NCBI GenBank assembly: GCA_007674295.1
Contig: CM017449.1
Span: 1-64,000 of the forward strand
Direction of reading: 5' to 3'
DNA from: Antonospora locustae
Taxonomy: Eukaryota > Microsporidia
Length of the DNA stretch: 64,000 bases
In this document: positions 18,576 through 28,349 of the stretch, one piece after another
Numbering within the stretch: position 1 is the first letter of the stretch
How the letters are laid out: each line of letters starts with the position of its first letter
The notes under the pieces: generated by a model
Seen by the model: the letters and a program-made list of their open reading frames with translations, nothing else
Databases searched by the model: none
Told to the model about the DNA's origin: nothing
Made by a program: the position numbers and the translations under genes

Positions 18576-20071
18576 GGGAACAGATATTTTTGTTTTTATA
18601 CTACCATTTTTCTTTCGTAAACGGAAACTTCTTTTTTTTCACTCTAATCAGAAGACCATGCTAGAGACCAGCTACTGTTGTCGCATCATGCTGTTTACAC
18701 ATGCCCACGTCACATCTAATTGAAACCAGCACTCGTGCTACAGGTGCTCTATGCTGATTTCTGGAATACGCTATCCAAGCAAGCAAACTTGTTGATCGTA
18801 TGAATCGCATCTCCATCGTGCTGACGGCAGGATGATATGGCCAGAAACGCACAAACTCGGGTTGCTTTGCTTGCACTGTGCACTACATAGTTTGTCTTCT
18901 TGTTTGCAGAGAAACACCAGCCCAATGCACTTACCGTCTCACATAGGCGTGTATAAGTACCGAAAGACACTTTTTCTACACAATGTTGATAGTTTATTTA
19001 TCTCTAGTCCTCTACAAAGAAATGACTTTGCAAGTATCAGTAACATTTTATGCCACCAGAGGTGTGCCATGCTTAAAATAATAAATAAGGGGCTGATTTG
19101 CGTTTATTCTTAATCATTGCCTGCTTCACTAGAGTATCGTACAAATGCTTAAGTGTTGGTAGGAGTAATTATATCTATGCTTGTGGTTACCTTGCAGCAG
19201 CTTGTACTTATTTTCAGAGCTGAAGACCTTTTACCTTTTGATCACGAAGAAGTCTTCACTGCAGAGCTCGTTGCTGCAGCTAGTACTCGCATCTGTCAAT
19301 TTCACCAGCTTTTGGAGATGAAGAAAGCTTCCTGGCTCTACTTTACATGAAACGCTCATATCTGCGAGTTTCTTCATACTCTAACTCTCTTCGTGCCCTT
19401 TCTGCTCATGAAGTATCTCTGAGCGTACAACATCCTTCCTGTGTATTTCATTTTTAGATCGCTCATGTTTAAAGCGTCTCTATCCTCCGTCTGCAGCCAA
19501 ACCCACTTGAAATTGCAACACCTTCAGACTGCTCACCACTGAAGAAGCTTTCAGTAGCTCACAACACATGCTCATGACTGCTTCGATGCACATAAGGCAT
19601 GTGGAAAGCATACGACAATGCACCATCTTGCGAAACTATGGGACTTTGTATTTTCCTACTTTAATCCTTTCAGAAAACAAATGCTGCAATCTTGTTGTTT
19701 GTACAAGAAGCTTCTATTCATCCCACATCTTACTTTTCGGCACTCATATGCTCGGGTGGCACGCATGCACGCCTTGTTCTTCTTTCATAGTCATACAACC
19801 TGTCCTGATAAGATTACATGGAAGTCGCCGTTGCGCTCTGTGGTCCAAGGCCCTTGTTCCTTTTGCTGGTCTACTACTCGTCGCTTGCACAAAACTGCGT
19901 ATACTGCTTGCCGCCAAAACATCTTGATTTGGACCTACTTCTGTTGTGCGTATGCACAGAAACAGGCGTAGCTTCAATAACCTGTCGGCACAGACTAACC
20001 ACACTGGCAAGCACGCATTCTTTGTGGCTATAAAATCCGAAATAGCAATTTAATCACCAAGAAGTAGCGCA
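18576..20071. other. 1.5-kb intergenic region, no gene seen
   Basis: Open frames of 60-119 codons occur on both strands but none has a convincing ATG context, domain or composition. Several start at non-ATG codons. No repeats or RNA genes are evident. The left end should hold the promoter of the 17,145 gene. Confidence 0.45.
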
Positions 20072-23020
20072 TCAAAGACGCACAGTCACGTTTCTAGACC
20101 GCAGCTCTTCTAAAACGTTCTCATTAGCATCACCAAGCTTTCTTATTGCGCATGCATTGACTTGCTCTAGGCTCGGCATGCTCTTCAGGTGCACAAGAGA
20201 TTCTTCTTCAACCTCGCATTCGCTTATTTCCAGAACAGCAAGTCTCTTCAACTGCCCAATTGAGAAAAAGTCTTTCTTACCCAGTCTCGTTCTAGAAGCA
20301 TAGAGATACCTGAGGTTTTCTAGGTCTTCAATGCCTTCTAGGATTCCTGGCTCTGTCTCGCAAGAGGTTATTTCTAGGTGCACTAGATTCTTCATGCCTC
20401 TTATAGACAGTGTGTCACTTTTTCTCAGTCTAGTTTTGGTAACAGACATGTGTCTGAGATTCACCAGATGCCAGATACATTCAATACAGCCTTCCTCAAG
20501 ACCAGGCCCCTCCATATACAAGTTTGTAAGGCTCTTAATGTTGCCAATGTCCAACATATCATTCACGTTCAGCAAAACCTTGGACACATGCAGGCTCTTG
20601 AGGTTCACCAGGCCTGTGAGGTACTTGATGCTTTCGTGTTCAATTTCACATTCGCTTATGTCTAGCGATATCAGGCCACTAACACTTCCTATTCCCATCA
20701 TGTCTTTTTCACTTAGATGAATGTTGCGGGCGCTTAAATGCTCTAGGCCTTCCATGCTCCCAAGACACTCCAGACTTCCTGGTTCAGCCTTGATACCGTT
20801 TATGTTTAGCATCTTCAGTTTCTTCATCTCGGCAATTCCTGCAATGTCATCGCTGTTTAACGTTTTCATATTCGAAATCCCCAAGTCAACTATGTTCCTC
20901 AGATTCTTCAGATGCAGAAGACTTCCGGGTTCGATCTCACACTCGTAAAGATAGAGTCTTGCTAGATTTCCATTTGTTCCAATACCCTTAAAGTCCTTTT
21001 CGCTGAGCTTTGTGTTCGAAATATGTAGGCTTCTAAGGCTTTTCATAGCTTTTATGTTCTTGAGGCACCCTGCCTTAAGCTCGCAACCACTCATGTTTAG
21101 GCACTCTAGACTTTCCAGTTTTCTAATGCCTAAGGTGTCTCTTTTACAGACAGGCCTGATTCCAGATATATTCAGGTCTTTTATCTTCTCCATGCTTCCC
21201 AGGCACTCAAGACTACCAGCCTCAACCTCGCAAAGGATGATTTCTAGCACAGTAAGACATCGCATGCCACTAATCACAGCAATGTCCTCTCTGCTTAGCT
21301 TGGTCTTTTTCGCGTTGCAGCACGAAATAGATAATATTTTCAGCCTCTCCAAGCTCTTTAGATGTGCAATCCCTCCTGTGTGAATATAGCAGTCGTATAC
21401 ATACATATCGACAAGGTTCTTCATGCATCCAATGCCCTGCATATCGTTTTGGTCCAGCCTGACTTTGGACAGACACAGGTGCTCTAAACTCACAAGGTTT
21501 CGGAGATTCTTCAAAATTCCCGGAACTAACTCACATTTTTCAATGCTCAAATGCGTGAGTCCGTACAGAGCGCCAATACCCGACAAATCGCGCTTGTTCA
21601 TGTTCTTGATTCCAGCCACACATAGTTCTCTTAGGTTTTCAAGATTCTTAACACATTCAAAGCTCCCTAGATCCATTTTGCTGTTGCGTATCTCCAGCTT
21701 TTTGAGCTTTTTCATTCCCCTAATGCATTGAAAATCGCCTCCGTTTGCCTGAACATACGAAAGAGATAGACTCTCCATGCTTTCCAACTCCTTGAGATCC
21801 CCTATGCTTAAAGTATTCAGATAACACATTTCGAGGATAAGGTCCTTGAGACTCGTCATCTCCCTAATTGCAGACATACTGTTCTCACAAAGTTTGCTGT
21901 ATGATACTTGCAATTCAGTTATTTCTCTCAGACTCTTGATGCCCTCCATGCTTCCTGCCTCAAGGTCACACATAATAAAACATAATCTTCTGAGATTGGA
22001 AAGCTTTCCTATTGCATTCATATCTGTCTTATTCAGATTCATTTTGCGGATACACAGTTCAACCAGACCCGTTAGCCCCTGCAAATTCTCAAGGCTTCCC
22101 GGCACCAGGCCACACAACTGAAGATGCAGTTTTGTGAGACACCTTAGGCTTTCAATCTCCAACATGTCTTCTTTTCTCACGCTTACTCCCAAAAGTTTTA
22201 GACTCTTTAGGTTCTCCAGTTTCTTCAGATGGCAAATACTTCCCTGCACTATTCTGCATATCACAATGTCCAAGCTCTCAAGGCTTTTTATACTTCCTAT
22301 GTACTCCGCAATGTCTGTATCAAGCTTGCAGGACTCCAGACATAGATTTTTTATATTTACAAAGTTGGCAAACCATACTAGAAAGTCCAGCATGCTTTGC
22401 CTGCCAAGCAACTTTATATCTTCAATTAGGTTTCCCATGACACGTATTTCACTTACATCTGCTACAGCAATCTTCGGTTCAATGTTTTCGTTTCTGTAGT
22501 CTAGCATTCGAACAAGCGTGGCTTTTTTGTCATGGACGCTCACCTCTATTTCATGTTTTTTAGCATACTCTCTTAGCAGCTGCAGCATGTATAACCTAAT
22601 ACCCGGTATGCTCTTGTGCTTCTCCATTCTCTCCCTAAAATCTTCGCTGTATCTTGTCTCTTGGGCCACCTTTCGGTAGAACGATGCCTTCACACATTCG
22701 CTCTGTATGTCCAGAAGATCTCCCAGAGATAGTACAGAGACAATGCCGTCTACATCCAACTTCTCGTCCAGAGGTGTGTCGCTGAGCAGCTTGGATACAG
22801 TATCAAACACTGCTGGCTCGCAAGATAGCACGATCTGCTGTCTGTTGTCTGCTTCTGTTCCTAGACGTCCTGAGATGTTGAATATCACGTCAGTAGTGCT
22901 GCACTTCCGCGTATCAGAAACTTTGCCGTCATTGTCTGCAAACTGAATGGTGATTTCAACAGCTACAGAATACATTATGTGAAAAATAGCTATTAACATG
23001 TACATCCCACAAATCACCAT
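20072..23020 (-). CDS. BTB/Skp1-like and LRR protein, secreted form (982 aa)
   Basis: Largest member of the BTB-like/LRR family. Residues 1-21 (MVICGMYMLIAIFHIMYSVAV) form a clear signal peptide or anchor. Residues about 23-115 read like one BTB/Skp1 fold: a beta-rich start (EITIQFADNDGKV), then IVLSCEPAVFDTVSKLLSD, an acidic loop and LDVDGIVSVLSLGDLLDIQSECV. The conserved linker (LYMLQLLREYAKKHEIEV) follows. From about 200 to 970 some thirty RNI-like repeats alternate in pairs of about 47 residues, with C-E-[LIV]-x-x-G-S-[LI] and K-x-D-M-x-x-IG motifs. It is more diverged from the other two members than they are from each other and does not share their flanks. GTCCCTCT precedes the ATG. A secreted BTB-LRR would suggest a host-directed ubiquitin-pathway adaptor; this is inference. 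Confidence 0.82.
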   Translation of the reverse strand: MVICGMYMLIAIFHIMYSVAVEITIQFADNDGKVSDTRKCSTTDVIFNISGRLGTEADNRQQIVLSCEPAVFDTVSKLLSDTPLDEKLDVDGIVSVLSLGDLLDIQSECVKASFYRKVAQETRYSEDFRERMEKHKSIPGIRLYMLQLLREYAKKHEIEVSVHDKKATLVRMLDYRNENIEPKIAVADVSEIRVMGNLIEDIKLLGRQSMLDFLVWFANFVNIKNLCLESCKLDTDIAEYIGSIKSLESLDIVICRIVQGSICHLKKLENLKSLKLLGVSVRKEDMLEIESLRCLTKLHLQLCGLVPGSLENLQGLTGLVELCIRKMNLNKTDMNAIGKLSNLRRLCFIMCDLEAGSMEGIKSLREITELQVSYSKLCENSMSAIREMTSLKDLILEMCYLNTLSIGDLKELESMESLSLSYVQANGGDFQCIRGMKKLKKLEIRNSKMDLGSFECVKNLENLRELCVAGIKNMNKRDLSGIGALYGLTHLSIEKCELVPGILKNLRNLVSLEHLCLSKVRLDQNDMQGIGCMKNLVDMYVYDCYIHTGGIAHLKSLERLKILSISCCNAKKTKLSREDIAVISGMRCLTVLEIILCEVEAGSLECLGSMEKIKDLNISGIRPVCKRDTLGIRKLESLECLNMSGCELKAGCLKNIKAMKSLRSLHISNTKLSEKDFKGIGTNGNLARLYLYECEIEPGSLLHLKNLRNIVDLGISNMKTLNSDDIAGIAEMKKLKMLNINGIKAEPGSLECLGSMEGLEHLSARNIHLSEKDMMGIGSVSGLISLDISECEIEHESIKYLTGLVNLKSLHVSKVLLNVNDMLDIGNIKSLTNLYMEGPGLEEGCIECIWHLVNLRHMSVTKTRLRKSDTLSIRGMKNLVHLEITSCETEPGILEGIEDLENLRYLYASRTRLGKKDFFSIGQLKRLAVLEISECEVEEESLVHLKSMPSLEQVNACAIRKLGDANENVLEELRSRNVTVRL

Positions 23021-23652
23021 AGAGGGACGTTTTTTTTTTCTTATATATTTTTGTGATATTTAAACCTTATTTTTTTCCCAAGGGAGCCACCGATACCTGT
23101 CAGATGACAGAAATAAAAGTAAATGAACAGATGTGTAATGCAAACTTCAATGTCTTCTTCAGAAATAAAAAGCTGCTCTCAGCTGCAAAGCATGTATCGC
23201 GCGACTGTTCACTACAGCGCTCGTGTAGAATGCCGCACCAGAAACGAATGGCATTGCAAACTCATGCATGTAAAACATCATGCTGCTTATATTGCGATAT
23301 TCCAGTGTGACCTGGTCTGTAAAGAATCATCAAACTCCACGTCTGCCACATCACTGTATACGCAGGCAAACTCCACTTAAATCGGATTCCTCAAGTGCTG
23401 TGCAGCTGCACTGTGAACCTATGCCTCAGTATCCGCGCCTTTCAAAGAATGCGAAATACACATATTCTCTGGTATGCACGATTATGAGCTACTTTGTAAT
23501 TAGCAAATTACAGAAGCTCATTCGCCTGCAAATGACCTGGACCACTGCCCTGTAGTGCACACAAGAAACAAATCATTACACAAAAACATTCCCACCGTCC
23601 TGATGGTTCTGTGAAATAGAAATACATGGACTGTTACAAAATGTCATTTATT
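23021..23652. other. boundary between LRR island and housekeeping core
   Basis: No gene is seen. A T-run and TATATATTTTT lie at 23,030-23,050, just upstream of the LRR gene start. Small open frames to 91 codons have no recognisable feature. Downstream of here repeats disappear and compact conserved genes begin. Confidence 0.5.
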
Positions 23653-24684
23653 TTATATTGTGCTGGTTGAGCTCTCCTCACCAATGTTTTCCTTGTTGCT
23701 GCTACTTATGAGTCTCTCAATCTCACTGATCGCAAGATTCGGAAGGTGTTTCAGGTCTATCTCAACCTCTGGCTGTGTAAGATCTAGGTCCTTTTTATAT
23801 TTCTGGATTATGCGGACTACACCCGTAACAGACGCTTCAGGAAGCCTTTCTATTTTCCTTGCTATCTCGACGCGGTCGCTCACCGTGTAGTTTTTTACGT
23901 TATTCAGCTTCGCTTGCAAACTCTCGATCTCTCTTTCCATTGCGCTTATTTTGTTCTTCAGTGCAGCTATCTGTTCTCTTATTCCCTCGCCATGCTCTCC
24001 AGCACTCTTCACTAGGTTCCTTAGCTCCTGCCCGCACTTGTACACCTCAGAGCCCTCCTCGTTGTATGTGAAACAGTTTTGAATCATGAGATCAATGTCC
24101 TGGTAGAACTCCTCCTGACTCTTGTACTCTTTCATATTCAGCTTTCTCTGAATCATGCTCAGATCCATCGGATTTTTGATCACGTCGTAGTAGTCTGGCA
24201 CCTGCATCTTGTCCACTGGCTTGAGAAACGGCCATGTGATTTTTCTGTTCTTGGGCTTGAGAATCTCAGCAAGAATTCTGCTACACTCATCCATGCCCTT
24301 CTTCTCAACCTTTCTTTTCTTTGATGCCTCCAAAGGAAGGCCTGCATAAAGCGTTTCAAACAGCTTTCCTATCTCCTTGCCGCACTTGTGCACGTAGCTT
24401 CCCTCTGGGTTATATGTGTAGCAGTTGTTCAACATAAGGCTAATGTCGTCGCGAAATTGATCTGGAGATGCGTACATGTCCTTGTCCAGCTTGTCCTTGA
24501 TGGTTGAAAGATCCATAGGGTGCTTTATCTTGTCGTAATAATCCGGACACCCCATTTCTTCGACATCTACAGGCTTCTTGAAGGGATATGCATAGGTGCT
24601 TCGTTTTATTCGGTTCAGCATCTCTCTACAATACTTCAGCTGCTTCTGCAGCAGTTCGTCGTCTCCCGCGTGCAAGTCAGACAT
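23653..24684 (-). CDS. BDF1: BET/BDF-type double bromodomain protein (343 aa)
   Basis: Chromatin reader that binds acetylated histones and helps recruit TFIID-type transcription complexes in the nucleus. Bromodomain 1 (about 15-115) and bromodomain 2 (about 131-228) each contain the PDYYD-x-IK-x-PMDLS signature and the acetyl-lysine-binding Asn within NCYTYN and NCFTYN. A coiled coil (about 235-265) and an ET-like domain (about 266-325, with SDRVEIARKIERLPE) follow. The order BD1-BD2-ET is that of fungal Bdf1/Bdf2. I chose the ATG at 24,684, 56 codons inside the longer open frame, because conserved sequence starts there and ACCCTCTG directly precedes it. It lies head to head with the CCCH gene. 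The stop is embedded in TAAAATAAATG. Confidence 0.92.
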   Translation of the reverse strand: MSDLHAGDDELLQKQLKYCREMLNRIKRSTYAYPFKKPVDVEEMGCPDYYDKIKHPMDLSTIKDKLDKDMYASPDQFRDDISLMLNNCYTYNPEGSYVHKCGKEIGKLFETLYAGLPLEASKKRKVEKKGMDECSRILAEILKPKNRKITWPFLKPVDKMQVPDYYDVIKNPMDLSMIQRKLNMKEYKSQEEFYQDIDLMIQNCFTYNEEGSEVYKCGQELRNLVKSAGEHGEGIREQIAALKNKISAMEREIESLQAKLNNVKNYTVSDRVEIARKIERLPEASVTGVVRIIQKYKKDLDLTQPEVEIDLKHLPNLAISEIERLISSSNKENIGEESSTSTI

Positions 24685-25009
24685 CAGAGGGTAAAATTTT
24701 AGTTTTGCTAGCTGCTTGCAGTAAAAGCGCCGGACAAAACAGCTAATTTCATATGAGCGCCAGCCGCATGCGTGTGCATCAAGTATTTGCGAAAGGATCC
24801 ATGTCTGTGCATATAGGTCGTGTCTGCACCAGTTGCCGTTGCATACACGCACTCTTTTGTATTAGCGACCCTTGCGCTCTGCAGACTCCATACACCTCAA
24901 AAGCATTGTATGGGTGGAATTGTGGAAAGACTTATTTGCACTTTTAGCCCAAGCTCTATGTGTCATGGGTTGCCTGCCTTGCAATAACACGTATTTTTAT
25001 TTTCAAAAA
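24685..25009. promoter_or_regulatory. divergent intergenic region
   Basis: A 325-bp gap between the bromodomain gene (minus) and CCCH gene (plus) must hold both promoters. On the minus side AAAATTTTACCC lies next to the start. On the plus side ACACGTATTTTTATTTTC precedes the start. No other element is recognised. Confidence 0.4.
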
Positions 25010-26020
25010 ATGTGGACCTTGGGAATGAGGGAGGAATGCAAGTACTTTCTGCAGGGAAGCTGCCGTTTTGGAAAGAACTGCAAATACCTCCACGTCAGAA
25101 GAACGGCGCTCATAGACCCTCCTGCATGGATACACTCATGCTTTCCCGAGGTAGACACCTACGAGATTTCCCCAGACGAGGCGAGATTGCGGTTCTTGGC
25201 ATCTCCTAGCACTTTTCAGAGAGAGTGGGACGACTTGTTCATTCACAACTACTTTGCACTGTGCCAAAAGCTTGACACACTGCTCTGTGACTCAAGAGTG
25301 GGCAGCTTCACAGAGAGGTGCGTAGACATACGAGACAGAAGGAACTTGAACAAGTTGGTGCCAGTTTTTGACCACAAAAGGCTTTCGGAGGAGATGGATG
25401 CGCGAAACAGAGAAAAGCAGCAACGAGCTGCAGGTCAGCGACGTTCTGCTGTGGACCGCAGACAGTCTGTGGACCATTATGCAGACACTAGGCAAAACTA
25501 TGACCAGAGCCGTGTGACTGGTGACAATAATGCGAGAGGCAGAGACGCCTTGCATCACAGGAGAGGAAGCACACGTAACTGGGACTATGGAGACCCGGGC
25601 GGAAGATTTTTACGGGACATCGACGGTCGAGAATACAGCCAGCGCTCAGGCTACTATAGAGACAATGTGCAAGTAAAAGACACTACCTACAGACCATACA
25701 GGGACGGTCAAAACGGAAGGGGCTCGCATATGTATGGAAAGCACCAGCCAAGAAACATAGATGACAGAGAAGATAACATGTACTTTAGTCGAGAGGGATA
25801 CAGAAGTCAAAATAGAAACAGATCCCGAAGAAACGATTATGGTTATGAAGAGAGAGGCCGTGGCTCTTCTGGAAGGCCGAGCGACAAGGGGTGGAAGAAC
25901 GATTCAAGTGGCCGCCAACGCAACATACGTGATGAAGACACCACTGTGGACCTGATGCAGGACGATGTGGTTATTAATGAGTTTCTTCCTAACGACGATA
26001 CAGAAGAGTTTGAGTTTTAG
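25010..26020 (+). CDS. CCCH zinc-finger RNA-binding protein with RG-rich tail (336 aa)
   Basis: Residues 10-28 form one CCCH finger (C-x7-C-x5-C-x3-H; CKYFLQGSCRFGKNCKYLH), a fold that binds RNA. A conserved-looking block (about 36-125, with PPAWIHSCFPEVDTYEISPDEARLRFL) follows, then a long disordered tail rich in Arg, Asp, Gly and Tyr (about 140-325) and an acidic C-terminus. A single N-terminal CCCH finger with a low-complexity tail recalls Nup42/NUPL2-type mRNA-export factors, but the FG repeats expected there are absent, so the family is uncertain. I start at the ATG at 25,010; the one five codons later is an alternative. It ends 103 bp before the PMS1 gene on the same strand. Confidence 0.75.
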   Translation: MWTLGMREECKYFLQGSCRFGKNCKYLHVRRTALIDPPAWIHSCFPEVDTYEISPDEARLRFLASPSTFQREWDDLFIHNYFALCQKLDTLLCDSRVGSFTERCVDIRDRRNLNKLVPVFDHKRLSEEMDARNREKQQRAAGQRRSAVDRRQSVDHYADTRQNYDQSRVTGDNNARGRDALHHRRGSTRNWDYGDPGGRFLRDIDGREYSQRSGYYRDNVQVKDTTYRPYRDGQNGRGSHMYGKHQPRNIDDREDNMYFSREGYRSQNRNRSRRNDYGYEERGRGSSGRPSDKGWKNDSSGRQRNIRDEDTTVDLMQDDVVINEFLPNDDTEEFEF

Positions 26021-26123
26021 ACAGATTATTAAATGCTTTGAGTATAACATGTGCAGAACAAAGAATAATTTGCCCTGTAAATGTCTAGCAGTCTTAGCAT
26101 TCCCGCCAAAAGAATATAAAAGG

Positions 26124-28202
26124 ATGACGCAGCTTGGCATGATACGTAGACTGGAAAACACTGCAGTAAACAAGATGAAATCACAGCAGTACTTCGCTGA
26201 CGCACACTCCATTCTGAAGGAGCTAGTCGAAAACGCCCTTGACGCATGTGCGTCGCACATCAAAATCACGATGGACACACATTCTATCACAGTTGAGGAC
26301 GATGGGGATGGCATATGCGACCTCGCATCTGTGGGCCAGGTGAGATGTACATCGAAGCTTGAGGAAACATATAGGGCCTTGGGATACAGAGATGATTGTA
26401 CTGATGATGCTAGCTCTATGTACGGCTTTCGAGGGCAGGCGCTGTACGCATTGAAAGACCTGGCTGACGTGGACATCTTGACAAAAACAAGAGAGTCTAC
26501 ACAGATGCTGTACAATGAACCAGTGGCTGTGCAGCATGTGCATTCACCTGCATTTCAGGATGATTATCCGGACCCCTGTGCTTTGCACAAGAACCTTAGC
26601 ACCGGTGTAATCACACGCTCAGCGCGAGAATGTGGTACCACGGTCACAGTTTCAAATCTTTTCAAGAGTCTTCCTGTGCGCAGGAACCTTCTAAACATTA
26701 AGCGAGAGCTGCCAAAAATCATTCACCTTTTGGAGTCGTACACTCTTGTGCACGATATAAAAATATCTCTGCGATTTGAGGGAAAGCTTCTTCTCTCTAG
26801 AGCAGGATGTTCAGACACACTGCTTGCTCTGCGCAGAAGGCATCCTCAGGAAACTTTCTATGAAAAGAAAACGGACCTCTTTGTACTTTTTATAGGAGAC
26901 AGCCCCGGAAAGGAAAGCTTCATGTTCTACAGGAAAAGACCAGTGAGAAATAGTGTGCTTGCAAAAGCTGTACAGGACGCATACATTCTCTTCAGAAAGG
27001 GTAGACCGTTGTTTGTACTGGACATAAAAAGCAGATGCGATTTTAGTCTATCTCCTGACAAAATGGAGATACTAGTTGGTGCAAAAAGCAATATTGTTTA
27101 TGGTGTTAAATGTGCTGTGGAGGAGCTTTTTTCCATGTCGTGTGTTGTGCGCAACGTTGGTAGCATTCACTGCGCAGCAGGCACACTGCAAAACACCAGC
27201 AACATCCTCTGTACCGCAGAGAGTACTGTGAGTGAGAACATAGATAGAAAATCTGAAAACACATCAGACAGTCAACTAGTGGCAGAACCGTATTTGCAGC
27301 CTGGAATTCAACGCTGTGCTTTTCAGGAGAAGAGACAGCAAGAAAACACCAGCAGTATGCATACAGAAAATATGCAAATGAGAGATGAAGACGTGATCCT
27401 CTCAAATGGAGAGCCGTTGCATGAAAAAAACGTAAACTATGTCGGCTTCTTTTATGCGAAGAGAGTAAAAGTAGCAAATAAAGACAAAGTGGAAATGGCG
27501 CACACAAGGACCAATGCACCGATAGCACAATTGAGAGGATCCCATTTCTTAAGCGAGAGCCTTTCGGCCCAAAATGATTCCGATGTGCCTTGTAAGAGTG
27601 CATTTTGTTTCTTTGCGCCAGGCACACCTGTCGAAATACACAAGAAAATAGAGAAAAGCGACTTCTCGCGCATGGAAGTGGTTGGACAGTTCAACAGTGG
27701 CTTCATACTGTGCACACTTTCAGAAGAAGACCAGACAACGCTTCTTATTGTTGACCAGCATGCGTCGGATGAGATTCAGAACTTTGAGAAGCTCGAGAGG
27801 AGCATGCAGCTGAGGAGACAGCTGCTGATAAACAGTGTTCTTCTGGACCTTAACCCTGTAGATGCATTTCTAGTGGAAAGCAACGCAGAAATATTTCGGA
27901 GAAATGGGTTTTTGCTGCGCGATAACGAACTAGTTGCGGTTCCTGTGTACGGAGACACAATATTCGGTGTGGATGACTTTTACAGTCTTGTTGAGAACAT
28001 CAAGTGCGGAAAATTGTGCTTCGACAGGCTTCGAAACATCATTGCAGGCAAGGCATGCAGGACAAGCATAATGATAGGAGAAGCGTTGGATTACAGAAAG
28101 ATGTGCAGCGTTGTGAGGAGTCTTAGCACTCTGAGATCACCATGGTGCTGTCCACATGGACGCCCAGTTTTCAAAATCTTAGAGATGTGGAAACATAAGT
28201 AG
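26124..28202 (+). CDS. PMS1: MutL homologue of PMS1/PMS2 type, mismatch repair endonuclease (692 aa)
   Basis: DNA mismatch repair protein that pairs with Mlh1 and nicks the strand to be removed. The N-terminal GHKL ATPase shows ENALDA (36-41), DDGDGI (59-64) and GFRGQAL (101-107). The middle linker (about 360-520) is poorly conserved. The C-terminal domain carries the full PMS2-class nuclease set: DQHA(x)2E(x)4E at 544-555, ACR at 644-646 and CPHGRP at 676-681. The nick-making activity is therefore expected to be intact even in a reduced genome. The start at 26,124 is set by homology; the longer open frame upstream runs through the 3' end of the CCCH gene. TTCCCGCC lies about 20 bp upstream. 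Confidence 0.93.
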   Translation: MTQLGMIRRLENTAVNKMKSQQYFADAHSILKELVENALDACASHIKITMDTHSITVEDDGDGICDLASVGQVRCTSKLEETYRALGYRDDCTDDASSMYGFRGQALYALKDLADVDILTKTRESTQMLYNEPVAVQHVHSPAFQDDYPDPCALHKNLSTGVITRSARECGTTVTVSNLFKSLPVRRNLLNIKRELPKIIHLLESYTLVHDIKISLRFEGKLLLSRAGCSDTLLALRRRHPQETFYEKKTDLFVLFIGDSPGKESFMFYRKRPVRNSVLAKAVQDAYILFRKGRPLFVLDIKSRCDFSLSPDKMEILVGAKSNIVYGVKCAVEELFSMSCVVRNVGSIHCAAGTLQNTSNILCTAESTVSENIDRKSENTSDSQLVAEPYLQPGIQRCAFQEKRQQENTSSMHTENMQMRDEDVILSNGEPLHEKNVNYVGFFYAKRVKVANKDKVEMAHTRTNAPIAQLRGSHFLSESLSAQNDSDVPCKSAFCFFAPGTPVEIHKKIEKSDFSRMEVVGQFNSGFILCTLSEEDQTTLLIVDQHASDEIQNFEKLERSMQLRRQLLINSVLLDLNPVDAFLVESNAEIFRRNGFLLRDNELVAVPVYGDTIFGVDDFYSLVENIKCGKLCFDRLRNIIAGKACRTSIMIGEALDYRKMCSVVRSLSTLRSPWCCPHGRPVFKILEMWKHK

Positions 28203-28349
28203 ACGGGCACGCAGTCACGGTACAAAGGAAATTATAGAATTGTATTGATATTAAATATATACTACTACTGTACACAAAGATGTTTTTGTATTATAAAGTT
28301 GTGATAAGATATTTGTGCACAATGATAAGTCTCTCCTGTGCATGAAAAT

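Noticed and set aside
18576..20071. Several 60-119 codon frames between LRR genes
   Set aside because: Non-ATG starts or no upstream signal and no conserved features.
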